Part shown: positions 1 to 9,486 of the stretch, in pieces
Position numbering within the stretch: position 1 is the first letter of the stretch
How the letters are laid out: every line of letters begins with the position of its first letter
NCBI GenBank assembly: GCA_032718475.1
Contig: JAUCBJ010008111.1
Coordinates: 1 to 54,095 of the forward strand
DNA: 54,095 nucleotides
Direction: 5' to 3'
Origin: Nemertoderma westbladi
Lineage: Eukaryota; Xenacoelomorpha; Nemertodermatida; Nemertodermatidae
Position numbers and translations under genes: made by a program
The notes under the pieces: generated by a model
What the model saw: the letters and a program-made list of their open reading frames with translations, nothing else
The model's database searches: none
What the model was told of the DNA's origin: nothing

Positions 1-712
1 AGAATTTAATGGGGATTTCAAATCTAAAAACTGCCTAGAGAGATCTCTTTCAGTTCTCGAGTTATCATGGAATATCTGTCTGGCAATCTGAATGTTAAAA
101 TGTAAGACAGACAACCGACCGACGGACAGACTAGATTCATTAAATATTAAAACTGCCATCGGAAATGAAATTAGCGACCCCGAAAACCACTGTGAACATA
201 ATTTTGACTCGGTGGTGTGCTTCCTTCCTGTCAGACTCTACTGTAATAACCAACCAGACCCCATACAGGCAATTTTGAGCGGGAAGGTTTGAACTTCAGG
301 CAATTATCTCTGAATGACATTTTTTCACGCGAAAAATATTACTCCTCCGCCATTTCTTAATCGTTTTTTTTTGCAATTTTTGATTTAAATGAAAGGTAAT
401 TTCATAAGCTTCAATAAATTTCGGCCAGTTTTCTGGATTTCATAATATTAATCCATTTTTTTAATGAAAAATTTGAAAAAACATTAACGAAATTGAAACA
501 AAACTATCGGTATTGTATTCATTGATATAATAAATAAAATTGAAAAAGGTTTAGGTTTACAATTAGAAATAAGATTCTGCACGTTTCTGCTGTATGTACA
601 TACTCTACCGTATTCGAATATCAATAATTATTTTAGATTTAAAATTACCAGTTTTACTATGAGATTAAATTTTTCACATTAATTTCCTTCTGCATTTCAA
701 TCTCGCAAACTT
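1..712. other. AT-rich sequence without recognised gene
   Basis: No ORF of family character and no clear repeat was found. The stretch is AT-rich with homopolymer runs. The short open frame at 92-292 has no recognisable domain and is treated as chance. Confidence 0.5.
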
Positions 713-851
713 TTAAATAATCGTTGTACAGTCAAGTTCACGGAGAAGTTCTGGTTCTATAGCCATTAGTGCCATTGCAGATAGTCGTTCATGAGTCATT
801 GTTGTACGCAAAGCGTTCTTAATACGTTTGAGGAAATTGAAACAGATTAAA
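713..851 (-). pseudogene. hAT transposase C-terminal dimerisation fragment
   Basis: Read on the minus strand, this stretch encodes about 45 residues ending in a TAA at 713-715. It contains the run LKRIKNALRTTMTHERLSA followed by an acidic helix. The pattern 'LKxIKxxLRxTMxxERLxxLAL' is known from the C-terminal dimerisation domain of hAT-family transposases and their ZMYM-like relatives. No upstream transposase core (zinc finger, catalytic part) is visible in the preceding sequence, so this is an orphan 3' fragment. It could also be the end of a domesticated hAT-derived gene, but the surrounding sequence is not coding. Confidence 0.5.
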
Positions 852-1477
852 ACAGATGGGGCAGAAAAGTCCCGCCGTTAATATGGCCCTGTGTGGAGGC
901 CATGAAACACGTTAGTCCTCTACGTGGAACTCCTGCGTAAAGAAGAAGCGATGGCCTTTGCCGAGGTGGAGGTTGATCGACCTTTTACCCCAAATGGCAA
1001 TTGCACTGCCATTGGCAGCAACCAATGGTGCAGTGGGGGCATTTATCGCTGGCCGTGGTGGGGGAAACCAAAACTAGCTAAATTATAAACATGATGTGTA
1101 TCCAGATATAAGTGCAAATATATTATATTCAAGCGATTAATATAGAAACTGAATAATAGAGTACTGCATAGTGCATATATGCATATGTATCTTGGAGTAG
1201 CTGATTAGGTACTACAGTATATAATAACAATCAGCAGCAACTACTGTACATGCCTAAGTTATATTTGTATATTGAGGGTAGTCTCTGAAAGAATGATAAA
1301 CCGGTTGCGTGGCAATCAAGTTACAACAATAATAATAATATAAAGTCCGTTTACTGCCGTACGCCACAATAAAAAATATCCAAATTCACTAATATCAAAA
1401 TAACACTCAATCTCAATATTCATTTTTTTTCGCAGTTTGCGACGTGTCTGTGCCCTAATGGTTTTTATCAGAAATGC
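852..1477. other. Non-coding stretch, GC-richer block at 860-1075
   Basis: A block at 860-1075 is more GC-rich than its neighbours and is probably another repeat fragment, but I could not assign it. The rest is AT-rich with an (AAT)n run near 1328. No gene is supported. Confidence 0.4.
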
Positions 1478-1622
1478 AAAAAAATGAGGATGACGGTGTT
1501 GATCCAGTGCAATACGTGTTTTGTTGAATGAGGCGTCATCAGTTGTAGCGCTAACCAGCTCAGCTACTAGCCCCTGACACTTGCTCTCCCATCTAATCCA
1601 CTTCTATTGAACGGCAGTCTTA
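1478..1622 (-). mobile_element. tRNA-like SINE, copy 1 (decayed hammerhead)
   Basis: The reverse complement of this region aligns with 37043-37195. Shared parts in order are a 5' head (CAATAGAAGTGGATTAG), an A-box-like block (GCTGAGCTGGTTAGCGCTA), a CTGATGA core (1536-1542 on the plus strand as TCATCAG), and a B-box-like GGATCAACA. In this copy the segment corresponding to the hammerhead second half has AAAAC in place of GAAAC and the stem-II strand is not complementary, so the ribozyme motif looks dead. It is a dispersed element because the two copies lie 36 kb apart in opposite orientation and share nothing outside this span. Confidence 0.6.
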
Positions 1623-1827
1623 AATTGCATGTCCTATCTCTAACAACCGCGGACCTAACGGCCTCTAGTATGCTAGAAACAGTAGGGAAGTACAAACAAA
1701 TAAATATTCAGCTCGGGTATTGCTGCCATGAAATTTCGTAGAGACTGTATGATCACTGAACAGTTCACTGTATTTAAAGATTTAAACTTTACTTTATATA
1801 ATAATAATTGTACTTATATTTGTTATA

Positions 1828-1870
1828 GCAGGCGCCTTTAGGGGTCTTACGACCTTATCAAAGCGCCTGC
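1828..1870. repeat. GC-rich perfect-arm hairpin
   Basis: GCAGGCGC at 1828-1835 is matched by GCGCCTGC at 1863-1870, giving an 8-bp perfect stem with further pairing inside the loop. It is flanked by TAATAAT-type runs on both sides, so the inverted symmetry extends weakly outward. It sits directly beside the SINE body that follows and may belong to that element. Confidence 0.55.
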
Positions 1871-1874
1871 TTTT

Positions 1875-2080
1875 ATTATTATTACCCCAGCAAAGCCAGG
1901 TTCCCATTATACCGCTGGGTTGGCGTAGGCATTAATGTCTAAAGTGTCTTCCCTAGGGACACAACAGTGCGAAATTTCTACAGCCTTTAGTCGGATTCGA
2001 ACCTGCGCCACCAAACACTATCGTGTAAGCAGTTCAGGCGCCGTATCCGTTGGTCGCGAATACCACCGAGCTCAAGAATT
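1875..2080 (-). mobile_element. tRNA-derived SINE with GGACACAAC body
   Basis: On the minus strand the tRNA-like head shows an A-box-like stretch (2038-2058) and a good B box (GGTTCGAATCC, complement of 1993-2003), spaced about as in a tRNA gene. Downstream on the minus strand is a body containing the block AGGGACACAACAGTGC on the plus strand, which resembles the conserved body seen in many invertebrate tRNA-derived SINEs. No full cloverleaf can be drawn, so this is not a functional tRNA gene. Family assignment is inference from the pattern. Confidence 0.55.
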
Positions 2081-2717
2081 TGTCGATGCGGGTCCTTCGA
2101 AACTGAACGACACGTGTTGCTTGATTGCCCCCTTATCACCCCTCTAAGGTTACCGTTGACAAATATAATAAATTTTCAATCCTGTGAAACAGTGCTTAGT
2201 TGTACACACATGGATTTGCTTGCTAAATTTATCTTGACGTGCTACGCATCCTGAAAGATTTATATTTTTGTGTTTTATAATGAAATACAATTATCTGACT
2301 CAAATTTATACATTATTCGCTTTTTTAGTATAATAGTTATAATTAATAGACGCCTGTGTACTAAGTTTATGATTTAATTGAAATATATATTTTGGTGTAA
2401 TGTTATGTAGCTAGCTTTAATTTAAAATAATATTTGATGAAATTGATTATTCTGTGGCTTAATGATAGTGTCTATGTCAGTCATATAAATAGTTTTTTGG
2501 TGAACTAGATTAAAGTAATAATTTAATAATTCAGCTTTTGCATTTAAGTGATACTATTAATTAGCTACTAGTTGTTTAATTTGGACTAATGCGTTTGGTG
2601 TTAATTATCTATATTGAATTTATCAAACTTCGTAATTGGTCAATAAAACATATATTATATATATAGGCCCCAGTAGTAGTGGGTAGTCAATTAAATGTAG
2701 TTTCTTTATTTATTAAC
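2081..2717. other. AT-rich sequence, nothing recognised
   Basis: Strongly AT-rich, without open frames of note or visible repeat structure apart from short TA runs near 2650. Confidence 0.5.
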
Positions 2718-3975
2718 AGTAGGATGACTAGAATTACAAAAATCAGTTTTTTTCAATATTTTTGATCCCTTATGGGGTCGGCCTTCTTCAGGCAAAAACG
2801 ACAACTTAAACTGTAATAGTGTTACCGGTAATGATACAGAATACGATCCCAAGGCCCTATTTCATATTTCCCGCCACCGCACACTTAGAAAGGTAATATT
2901 GGATTTGTCAGTGTTTGTTAAGTGTGAATTGCAGTAGTAGAGTAAGTGACTTAAAATTGCGTAGTATGACTGTGAGAAGATAGTAATGTAAGTAAATATA
3001 TAAGTATATGTGTGAGTATTAGTGTGGAAAAATGGTGATGTAAGTAAATATATAAGGATTCTGTATAAGCGCCACTATCAAAGGGGGTAAAATATTTAAT
3101 GTCGGTTTATATTACTGGTAAAAGAAATTATTATGTACAATTATTAAATGAAGGGGAATATACTGTATATAAATATAAATACCAGCAAGTATGTTAATGG
3201 GTTTGAACGGGCGCGCTATATTAATTGGTTATGTAATATAAAGTATTATCGCAGTCATGTAAATAAAATGTAATAAACTACTGGAACAAAGTTACAGAAT
3301 GTGGAATATATTATATATTAGGTTTTGTACCAGTGTTACGTTTATAGATAGGTGCAAAAAGTTGCAAAAAATAATGACTACAGTATAAACATTTCGGACT
3401 AACACAACATCGACAACGGCCACTTATTTGACTAATGTAATATATCAGTATAGTAGGCCTACTAGACTCGCATATACGTCTAGGCCTACTAGACTCGCAT
3501 ATACGTCCAACCAAACTGTCCACACGCGAAACTATTTGCATGAGCTAACAAGGGTCACACACTTAACAATAACGACGACATGGAATACTCTGCACACTTA
3601 TCTTCATCATGGTCCCCCTTACTAAGTTATTTGATTTACGTATTTCCACAGTCATCACATTTCACTATATTATATTATTGTAACTTTTTGCACCAATTTA
3701 TAAATGTAACACTGGTACAAAACCTAATATATAATATATTCCACATTCTGTAACTCTGTTCCAGTAGTTTATTACATTTTATTTACATGACTGCGATAAT
3801 ACTTTATATTACATAAACAATTAATAAAGCGCCCGTTCAAACCTTGGTGGTATTAGATATTACATTTATATGCAGTGCCCCTTAAAGTTGTGATTTTTGC
3901 TTGAAGAAGGACCCCGTAAGGGATTAGATATTATTGCAAAAACCAGATTTTTTGTAATTCTAGTCATCCTACTGT
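2718..3975. mobile_element. Foldback (long inverted-repeat) DNA element
   Basis: The left end (about 2719, CAGTAGGATGACTAGAATTA) is repeated in inverted form at the right end (about 3954-3974). Pairing continues inward: the block with CCCTTA(T/C)GGGGTC and CTTCTTCA(G/A)GCAAAAA near 2766-2810 matches 3892-3930, and a second long arm at about 3180-3390 matches 3660-3850 inverted (containing TGTAATAAACTACTGGAACA on the left). About 300 bases of the left arm (2830-3160) have no partner. No transposase is encoded. I could not find a convincing target-site duplication, so the superfamily is open. Confidence 0.65.
3454..3507 (+). repeat. 27-bp perfect tandem duplication
   Basis: The 27 bases 3454-3480 are repeated exactly at 3481-3507 (unit begins TAGGCCTACTAGACTCGC). 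It lies at the centre of the foldback element, in the loop between the inner arms. Confidence 0.9.
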
Positions 3976-4320
3976 CCCGTTTATCTTTGCCATATGTTAA
4001 CAATGGATGTAACTCACAGAAAAGTATTATATAATAATAACCATAATAATTATTTTTACTACTTGATATTAAGGGAGATTTTCTTTTTATCATGCTCTTC
4101 ACGCTATATATCGTAAAATATAGACCCCCAAAACATAATTAACTAATAATTAAGTTAGTTTCAATTTACACAATTCTATTGATGACGTTCTGTATCAGTA
4201 ACGGTACTCTCCTAACATGGCTTTGCCTTCATCGTCGCAACAAATAAAACGAACGTCGTTTAGCATGGTGTCATCATCCGTCCAACTTGAGTAACATTGG
4301 AGGCAAATCTAGTAGATACA
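3976..4320. other. AT-rich sequence, nothing recognised
   Basis: No coding signal or repeat structure recognised between the foldback element and the 69-bp tandem repeat. Confidence 0.45.
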
Positions 4321-4321
4321 A

Positions 4322-4508
4322 GATAGTAAGTACACAATAAAATAAAAAGGAAGTTGATACTGACAGCTACAATCTAGGAGGTAGTAACAAGGTAGTAAGT
4401 ACACAATATAATGCAAAGGAAGTTGATACTGACAGCTACAATCTAGGAGGTAGTAACAAGGTAGTAAGTACACAATAAAATAAAAAGGAAACTGATACTG
4501 ACAGAGAT
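4322..4508 (+). repeat. 69-bp tandem repeat, about 2.7 copies
   Basis: The phrase TAGTAAGTACACAATA begins at 4324, 4393 and 4462, a regular 69-base step. Each unit also holds GTTGATACTGACAG and, in the first two, AATCTAGGAGGTAGTAACAA. Units differ by only a few bases. Confidence 0.9.
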
Positions 4509-5323
4509 CAAATCTACTTATGTGACACTAAGAAGTCTACAGAGGTTAATGTTTTATCAATCCAATCCTGCCCTGTATAATATTGCGAAATCTGGTTGAA
4601 AAGATTCAAGAGTTCTTAAAATAACTTTGGACACTATTATTCCTGATTGGCTATAAACCGGATACCTTGGAAGGCCATCAATTTGTTAAAATATCCATTC
4701 AGCAAGTTCAGTCAGTGTTTACGATTTTCGCTCTCAATACATTTACATGCATTTCTTGTGCGTCAATAAGTGATCTAGGAAGGGATATATTTCAGGAGCC
4801 TAGTTTTTCCACACAATCGTAACGCAATTTCGTGAATTTGAAAAAGTGATAATTTGACCTATTAATTTCGTCAAAAATGATGTGTTTGCTTCCAAACAAT
4901 TTTTGCGACAAGCATTTGAAAACAAGTGTCTCAACAGCTATTCCTATTCCTTATTATGATGTTGTTAACTCTGGAAAGCTGACATTATAAGAATTACAAA
5001 TCTCTAATGACATTTGAATTTGTATTATAATAATGTTATATATATAATAATATTATAATGGTGATAATATGGATTTTCGTTCTAAAATATTATGTTTTCA
5101 TATTTGTGTGAGGCTATTTATTTATTTACAAAAAATCTAAATATTAAAAATAAAACTATGTTCTAGAATGTTTGAAAATTAAATAGCCTCGTGCAGATGC
5201 AAAAACGTGAACACGACCAGATCTTTGTTATTTCTCAACGAAATAAAAAACCTTCTAAGGGTTTGTATATTAGACCTACACAGTTTGGTAATTTTATTCG
5301 ATATTTAATTTATTCATATTATA
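4509..5323. other. AT-rich sequence, nothing recognised
   Basis: No gene or structured repeat is visible apart from TA-rich low-complexity sequence around 5020-5060. Confidence 0.5.
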
Positions 5324-5883
5324 CAGGGTGTCCCATAAAATTTGTTACTAATTTGAATTTATATAACTCCCACGTATGTTAGATATAATCACAGTTTTTT
5401 ATATCAATTTAAAGCCAATATTCTAACTTAGATTTTGGTCTGTGTTTGGAGTCACAACGTTGTCATGGAAACAAGATAGAACCAATTGAATTCAAAAGCC
5501 AGATTTTATAAGATAGGGGGGGGGGGGGGACTGGAGGCAATAAAAATTCATCCCTCTCCAGGAAAAATTGGACGCAAATAGCAGCTGTTTACGAGCAAAA
5601 ATAAAACTGCAACCTGTTCTATTGTGTTTAGTTTATTGTTTTGTTTAAAATAAGGTGCCACTGTAACCTGCTCCTTTCCATAAATTGAGAATTTAATTTA
5701 ACATTGAGGCGGGATATTAATTTGCCAAGAAAGGTTTTGTGTCCAGTTTCCCCCCTCGATTTTATACATAAGTAGGTGGTGAATGTTCTATTCTTTTGCA
5801 GGCAATTATTTTATGAGAAAGTTAGTTTTGATATGGAAATAAAGCTAGCTACCATTTTGTTTACTCTTGTGTTAAATTGGAAC

Positions 5884-6152
5884 CATGTTCTCTGTTGAAG
5901 AGAACGTTTTTACTAATAAAAACGTATTTTGAAACTAAGTCGCTCAAACTGACAGCTAGTGCATTTGGACACAATTTTCAAAATCCGCGTCTTCCTAAAA
6001 ACGCTGAAATTTTAAGATTCGTGAAAAAACTTTCTTCCGAATTCGGTCTCATTAGAAAAATGGGTCAGGAACACGCATTCGTGTTTCAAGAGATATCATT
6101 GAGGCCCATTTTATGCAGAATCCCAAGACATCACTGAGGCGGGAATCACTAT
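5884..6152 (+). pseudogene. Mariner-like transposase, N-terminal part
   Basis: An ATG at 5884 begins MFSVEEN, followed by one or more frame breaks into KTYFETKSLKLTASAFGH, a proline-containing linker and ILRFVKKLSSEFG. This order (MxSVEExVF, YFxTKS, AF, P-K-N, L-VKK-G) matches the helix-turn-helix DNA-binding N terminus of IS630/mariner-type transposases found widely in invertebrates. The frame shifts again near 6055. The coding sequence is then cut at 6153 by the Merlin-like insertion. It cannot be functional. Confidence 0.65.
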
Positions 6153-6161
6153 CATTAAGCT
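6153..6161. repeat. Target-site duplication, left
   Basis: CATTAAGCT here is repeated exactly at 6898-6906, immediately outside the inverted repeats of the intervening element. Confidence 0.8.
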
Positions 6162-6897
6162 GGCACTAGTGCAGCCCGTATCACCATTATTAAGCTTTTT
6201 TTAATAGCTGTTTTGGGCTGATTTTTAGATATTGATTTATGTTCTGAAACTTATTGTGGACTCATTACATGTTAAATTTTTGTGGTGCTAGTGTTTATGA
6301 TGGTAGCTAGTGTTTTTATATAGTAGCTACTTAAAAAAAAATAATAAATAAAATTAGTATTTTTTTTGAATTAATGTTATTTGCGTGGAATGCATGGAAA
6401 CACAACATTATATTCTAGAACTCTATAGTGTTTAAATGTTTAGCTAACATTATGAGTCACCCAAATATTTTAGAAATACCCAAAATATTCAATCGAGGAA
6501 AATGCAATTGAATACGCACAATCAGTAGGAATACTACCAAAAGGGAAATCTACCTGTAAAAACAAGAAGTGAAATTCTTTGGCTAAAATTTGGATACCAT
6601 TCAGAAAAGGATATCCCAGATTAATGTGGAGGTGCAATGGTCCTTCCAGGCACCAAATTTCTGCCAGGATCGGAACAACAAGCAATTATTACTGGTTAGG
6701 GATATTTCAACAACACTTTTTAAAATAGCTAAAATGAAAAAAAAAAACACTAGCTAACATCAAAAACACTAGCTACCACAAAAATGTATCATGTAATGAG
6801 TCCACAATATGTTCCAGAACATAAATCAATAGTGAAAAACAGCTATAAAACAGCTATAAAAAGGCAGAATAATTGTGATACTGGCTACACTAGTGCC
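6162..6897 (+). mobile_element. Merlin-like (or MULE-like) DNA transposon, 736 bp
   Basis: Terminal inverted repeats of about 180 bp begin GGCACTAGTG at both ends (6162 inward and 6897 inward on the other strand) and are flanked by the 9-bp duplication CATTAAGCT. Long repeats starting with GG plus an 8-9 bp duplication fit Merlin or Mutator-like elements. The interior (about 6475-6710, plus strand) reads as a decayed peptide with AIEYAQSVGILPK, then WRCN and SAR-GT, resembling the zinc-ribbon N terminus of the ISXO2/Merlin transposase. I therefore favour Merlin. It lies inside the mariner-like transposase. Confidence 0.65.
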
Positions 6898-6906
6898 CAT
6901 TAAGCT
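6898..6906. repeat. Target-site duplication, right
   Basis: CATTAAGCT, identical to 6153-6161. Confidence 0.8.
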
Positions 6907-7145
6907 ATAGGCCTAGTCGTAGCAGTATTCTAAGAGTTGTTAAGAAACTCAAATTTAAATCTTACAAAATTCAGCTCCTACATGCAATTCAACACAACGA
7001 CTACACCAGACGTGTCAATAATGAACTTTCTAGAAACAAAGAACTTATCCAAGGAATTCTTTAGGGATGAGTCTACCTATCATGTCAATGGGCAAGTAAA
7101 TAGAGAGAACAGTTCGGTATGCCGTCGTAAACATAAATCATTGTT
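6907..7145 (+). pseudogene. Mariner-like transposase, middle part with first catalytic Asp
   Basis: This continues the transposase that was cut at 6152. It reads VVKKLKFKSYKIQLLHAIQ, a block shared by this transposase type just before the catalytic core, then after a one-base frame change near 7065 FRDESTYHVNGQVNREN. The D-E-S/A-T-Y/F-H signature is the first Asp of the DDE/DDD triad. Reading stops being transposase-like after about 7145. The 3' half with the other two catalytic residues is absent here, but a complementary 3' half occurs at 31755-35776. Confidence 0.65.
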
Positions 7146-7222
7146 ACCAGGGCAACAATGTAGAGTTCTAGAACAAAATGCAATTATTAAACACTATTCT
7201 AGATCATATCTATATATATAAA

Positions 7223-7227
7223 TATCA
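7223..7227. repeat. Target-site duplication TATCA, left
   Basis: TATCA matches 22992-22996 exactly and directly abuts the LTR. Five bases is the usual duplication for BEL/Pao integrases. Confidence 0.9.
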
Positions 7228-8422
7228 TGTTTGCGCTTTTGAAGACCTTTGACAGTTTAACCTGCCAAAATTAGAATGTCTTTTAGATGATATATATTCT
7301 TTAGCTTTATGACGAGTATTTGATACACTACATTAGCCGAAGCCAGTCTATGCGCAATCATTCACCCGTTGGATATACCCGGGAGACTGAGTTCGGAGCT
7401 TAATGATTGATGGTGTAAGCCTACTGTATTATTCGACTGATCGTAATATATAATCTCTGACAAATATTATTCACTTTCGGGAAATATTAACAGTTCCTTT
7501 AGGACGTGGCGCTCTAAATATGTAAACAGAGTTATGACTTAAACTAGTCACAACGAAAAGGCTATAGATTAACGTATATGGCGCATTCTTTAGGAGATGC
7601 TTTGTTATCAGTTACAATCATACACAATGCTGCACAATACTGCACACTAATCTGCCGACCTTCACTAAATTTGGTCACGTATAAAGAGAGCAACAGACAA
7701 TTTATGTTGGGCATATGAAATAGCATTAGATTCACTTCAAACCACTCAACATAGGTCGCAATCGTTTATCTGTAACCGGTCTCTCTAACCTTTAGTATAT
7801 CAAGAAGGTGGGGTGTCTGACTATTGATCAGTATTCCGATATAATATTTCATCAACAAATATAATGAACAACAGCAAAAGCAGTAATGTAAGATATGAAT
7901 TGCATAGATATGTATGATAAGGTTGTAATTAACTCGTTTGGTTAGATTATTTAAGTAAGTAGGTTGATAACAGATATACGTTCTATAATTAAGCCTACTA
8001 ATGTAAAGCTAAAGAATGCCGATATACGTAGGTGCCAAAGGCCGATGTTCTTAGGCTCTGAGCAAAAACATAACACTGAACTACTGAGTTCTGTATACAC
8101 CTCCAACACAGAGACAAAAAACGCTCTGATTGGTCAACCGAACAACGAGAGAACAAAGAAACAAAGAAACGTCGACGTGGCAATATCAGCTGTTAGCCGT
8201 CGTTATGGTAGCGACACTGTTTTCAAGAGTATCTAGCTTATCGCATCACGAGATTGCGGATTATGTCCTCTAAAGTACAAATACAGTACAAATACAGAAG
8301 AAATGACTTTTATGTCCTCTAAAACACCAGTACAGCAAGGACACGGCCTTTTTATGCCTGGCAAACCAACTACAGAGTACTTTAAGGGAAAATAACCGGT
8401 TAATGACGCAAAAGCTTTTACA
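7228..8422 (-). repeat. 3' LTR of BEL/Pao element
   Basis: 1195 bp, TG...CA. It is identical to 21797-22991 (offset 14,569) except C7399/T21968, G8202/A22771 and C8344/T22913. The 90-codon open frames inside it occur in both LTRs and are probably chance. Confidence 0.95.
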
Positions 8423-8431
8423 CCGCTCCCA
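8423..8431 (-). promoter_or_regulatory. Candidate polypurine tract
   Basis: Immediately upstream of the 3' LTR in element sense the minus strand reads GGGAGCGG. It is short and has one C, so it is a weak candidate, but it is in the required position. Confidence 0.35.
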
Positions 8432-8893
8432 GAAAATGGGATTTAAGTCTATAAAATATAACAAATCACAGTTTCTAAAATATAAAAATACTCTAAACAG
8501 TTAGTCTTTCTCACGCAGACGGCGTTTACGCAGCCTTTCGAGGCTAGCAAGAGTCCTTTTCTCTTTGGGGCGAGCCACTTTACTAGGAGGGCTATAAATC
8601 CTGGGTGAAGGGTGCAATATGATTGCATCAGAAGGTGTAGGATTATGGTCGGGGTATCCGCCGTTTCGATATGCTTCTCCTCGAGCTGATTTTCCTCCGC
8701 TCGTAGCTGGATACGTTCATCCAAAAACTCTCGCAGAGAATGGGGTTGTCTAAGTTCGATATCTTCTTAGAGATTCTGGATTTCACAATCGAACTGAGAT
8801 AAAGACAATTCGTTTATCGCAAGGACTTGCTGTTACAACTTACGTTTATCTGAACAAACGCAGGTTTCCTTTCTGATCTTTGTAGAATAGCGT
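8432..8893 (-). other. BEL/Pao 3' internal region, short open frame only
   Basis: A minus-strand frame without ATG is open at 8449-8724 (91 codons from a TTG) with a Glu-rich start. Its end is hydrophobic (FIALLVKWLA, YFYILETVICYIL), but there is no clear coding signal. It may be a remnant of the same unknown gene as 8894-10022. Confidence 0.3.
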
Positions 8894-9376
8894 TTAACTC
8901 GTTTGGTACAACGTTCTCCGCCACTTTGGTGACAGGTTATATCGTGTTAAGCCGGGACGATGGTAAGGGTTAAACGGCGATATTAAATGTCCGCGTCCCA
9001 ATCCGGCTAGGTAGAATGGGCTAATATCTAGGAAGCCCACAAATGGGGTGCCACCGACTAATTGTTCAGGTAACACTAGATCTTTGAGCAGTGAGTACAG
9101 CTCGGGAGGATCCGTCATACTAATAGGATCAAGAGTCTGAGGTCTCACTAGGGAATGAGGAGCTCTGATCGAGTATTCCGAAACTCTGATCATTGGTTTA
9201 TTTAAGGATCGTCTGAGTCGAACGAGCGTAGGTGATACATTGAACAAGTTTCGCTCGAAACTCCCGTAAGTATAGCGAGTAAAAACGTGTTTAAAGCAAC
9301 GTCTCCGCGGATGTTTATGTCTTTCCGTTTGTTGGTTGGGTCTTGGGCATTCATCGCAATAATACCAAAAACGCAC
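8894..9376 (-). CDS. Unknown BEL/Pao accessory ORF, third piece
   Basis: The frame is open for 160 codons but has no ATG at its left limit; the listed start is a GTG. The protein is rich in Pro, Arg and Tyr (RYTYGSFERNLFNVSP, PFVGFLDISPFYLAGLGRG) and I recognise no domain. It overlaps the 9202-9486 frame by 175 bp. With the two upstream frames it covers the position where envelope-like genes sit in some LTR elements, but it has no signal peptide or membrane anchor that I can see. It may be the continuation of one gene broken by a frame change. Confidence 0.4.
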   Translation of the reverse strand: MRFWYYCDECPRPNQQTERHKHPRRRCFKHVFTRYTYGSFERNLFNVSPTLVRLRRSLNKPMIRVSEYSIRAPHSLVRPQTLDPISMTDPPELYSLLKDLVLPEQLVGGTPFVGFLDISPFYLAGLGRGHLISPFNPYHRPGLTRYNLSPKWRRTLYQTS

Positions 9377-9486
9377 GTCTTGTAGGGGAAACGCGAGTGA
9401 TCTTTCTCCAGCTTACAATATTCCTCCATCCGTTCGAAGCTATCCGGTACAACAGGTAGCGATCGATCGGCGGTAAGATATATCAT
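9202..9486 (-). CDS. Unknown BEL/Pao accessory ORF, second piece
   Basis: 94 codons from an ATG at 9486. The start overlaps the stop of the preceding frame as ATGA (9483-9486), an arrangement that permits stop-restart translation. The protein has SFERMEEYCKLEKDHSRFPYK and a moderately hydrophobic stretch NTFLLAILTG. I do not recognise it. It could be one exon-like segment of a single broken gene spanning 8894-10022. Confidence 0.4.
   Translation of the reverse strand: MIYLTADRSLPVVPDSFERMEEYCKLEKDHSRFPYKTCVFGIIAMNAQDPTNKRKDINIRGDVALNTFLLAILTGVSSETCSMYHLRSFDSDDP

Larger units (their letters stand above)
5324..7145 (+). mobile_element. Mariner/Tc1-like transposon, 5' half
   Basis: A TA dinucleotide (5322-5323) precedes CAGGGTGTCCC at 5324, a terminus typical of mariner/IS630-superfamily elements that insert at TA. 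The subterminal stretch 5395-5500 reappears inverted at 36136-36238 next to the end of a related transposase, so it is a long terminal inverted repeat. The coding part starts at 5884 and is interrupted by a Merlin-like element at 6153-6906. The element ends about 7145 without its 3' half; the BEL/Pao insertion begins 83 bp later. A run of 14 G lies at 5516-5529. Confidence 0.7.

Noticed and set aside
850-1080. Host exon
   Set aside because: The higher GC content suggested coding, but no frame stays open and no splice-like borders stand out.
1990-2060. Functional tRNA gene on the minus strand
   Set aside because: A and B boxes are present but no proper acceptor or anticodon stem can be formed; a SINE head fits better.
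1935-2147. 70-codon ORF
   Set aside because: It covers the tRNA-like SINE read in antisense and has no protein character.
3866-4102. 78-codon minus-strand ORF
   Set aside because: It overlaps the right end of the foldback element and is low-complexity without domain.
7964-8236. 90-codon ORF present in both LTRs (also 22533-22805)
   Set aside because: Its presence twice only reflects LTR identity. It runs opposite to the element genes and shows no domain.
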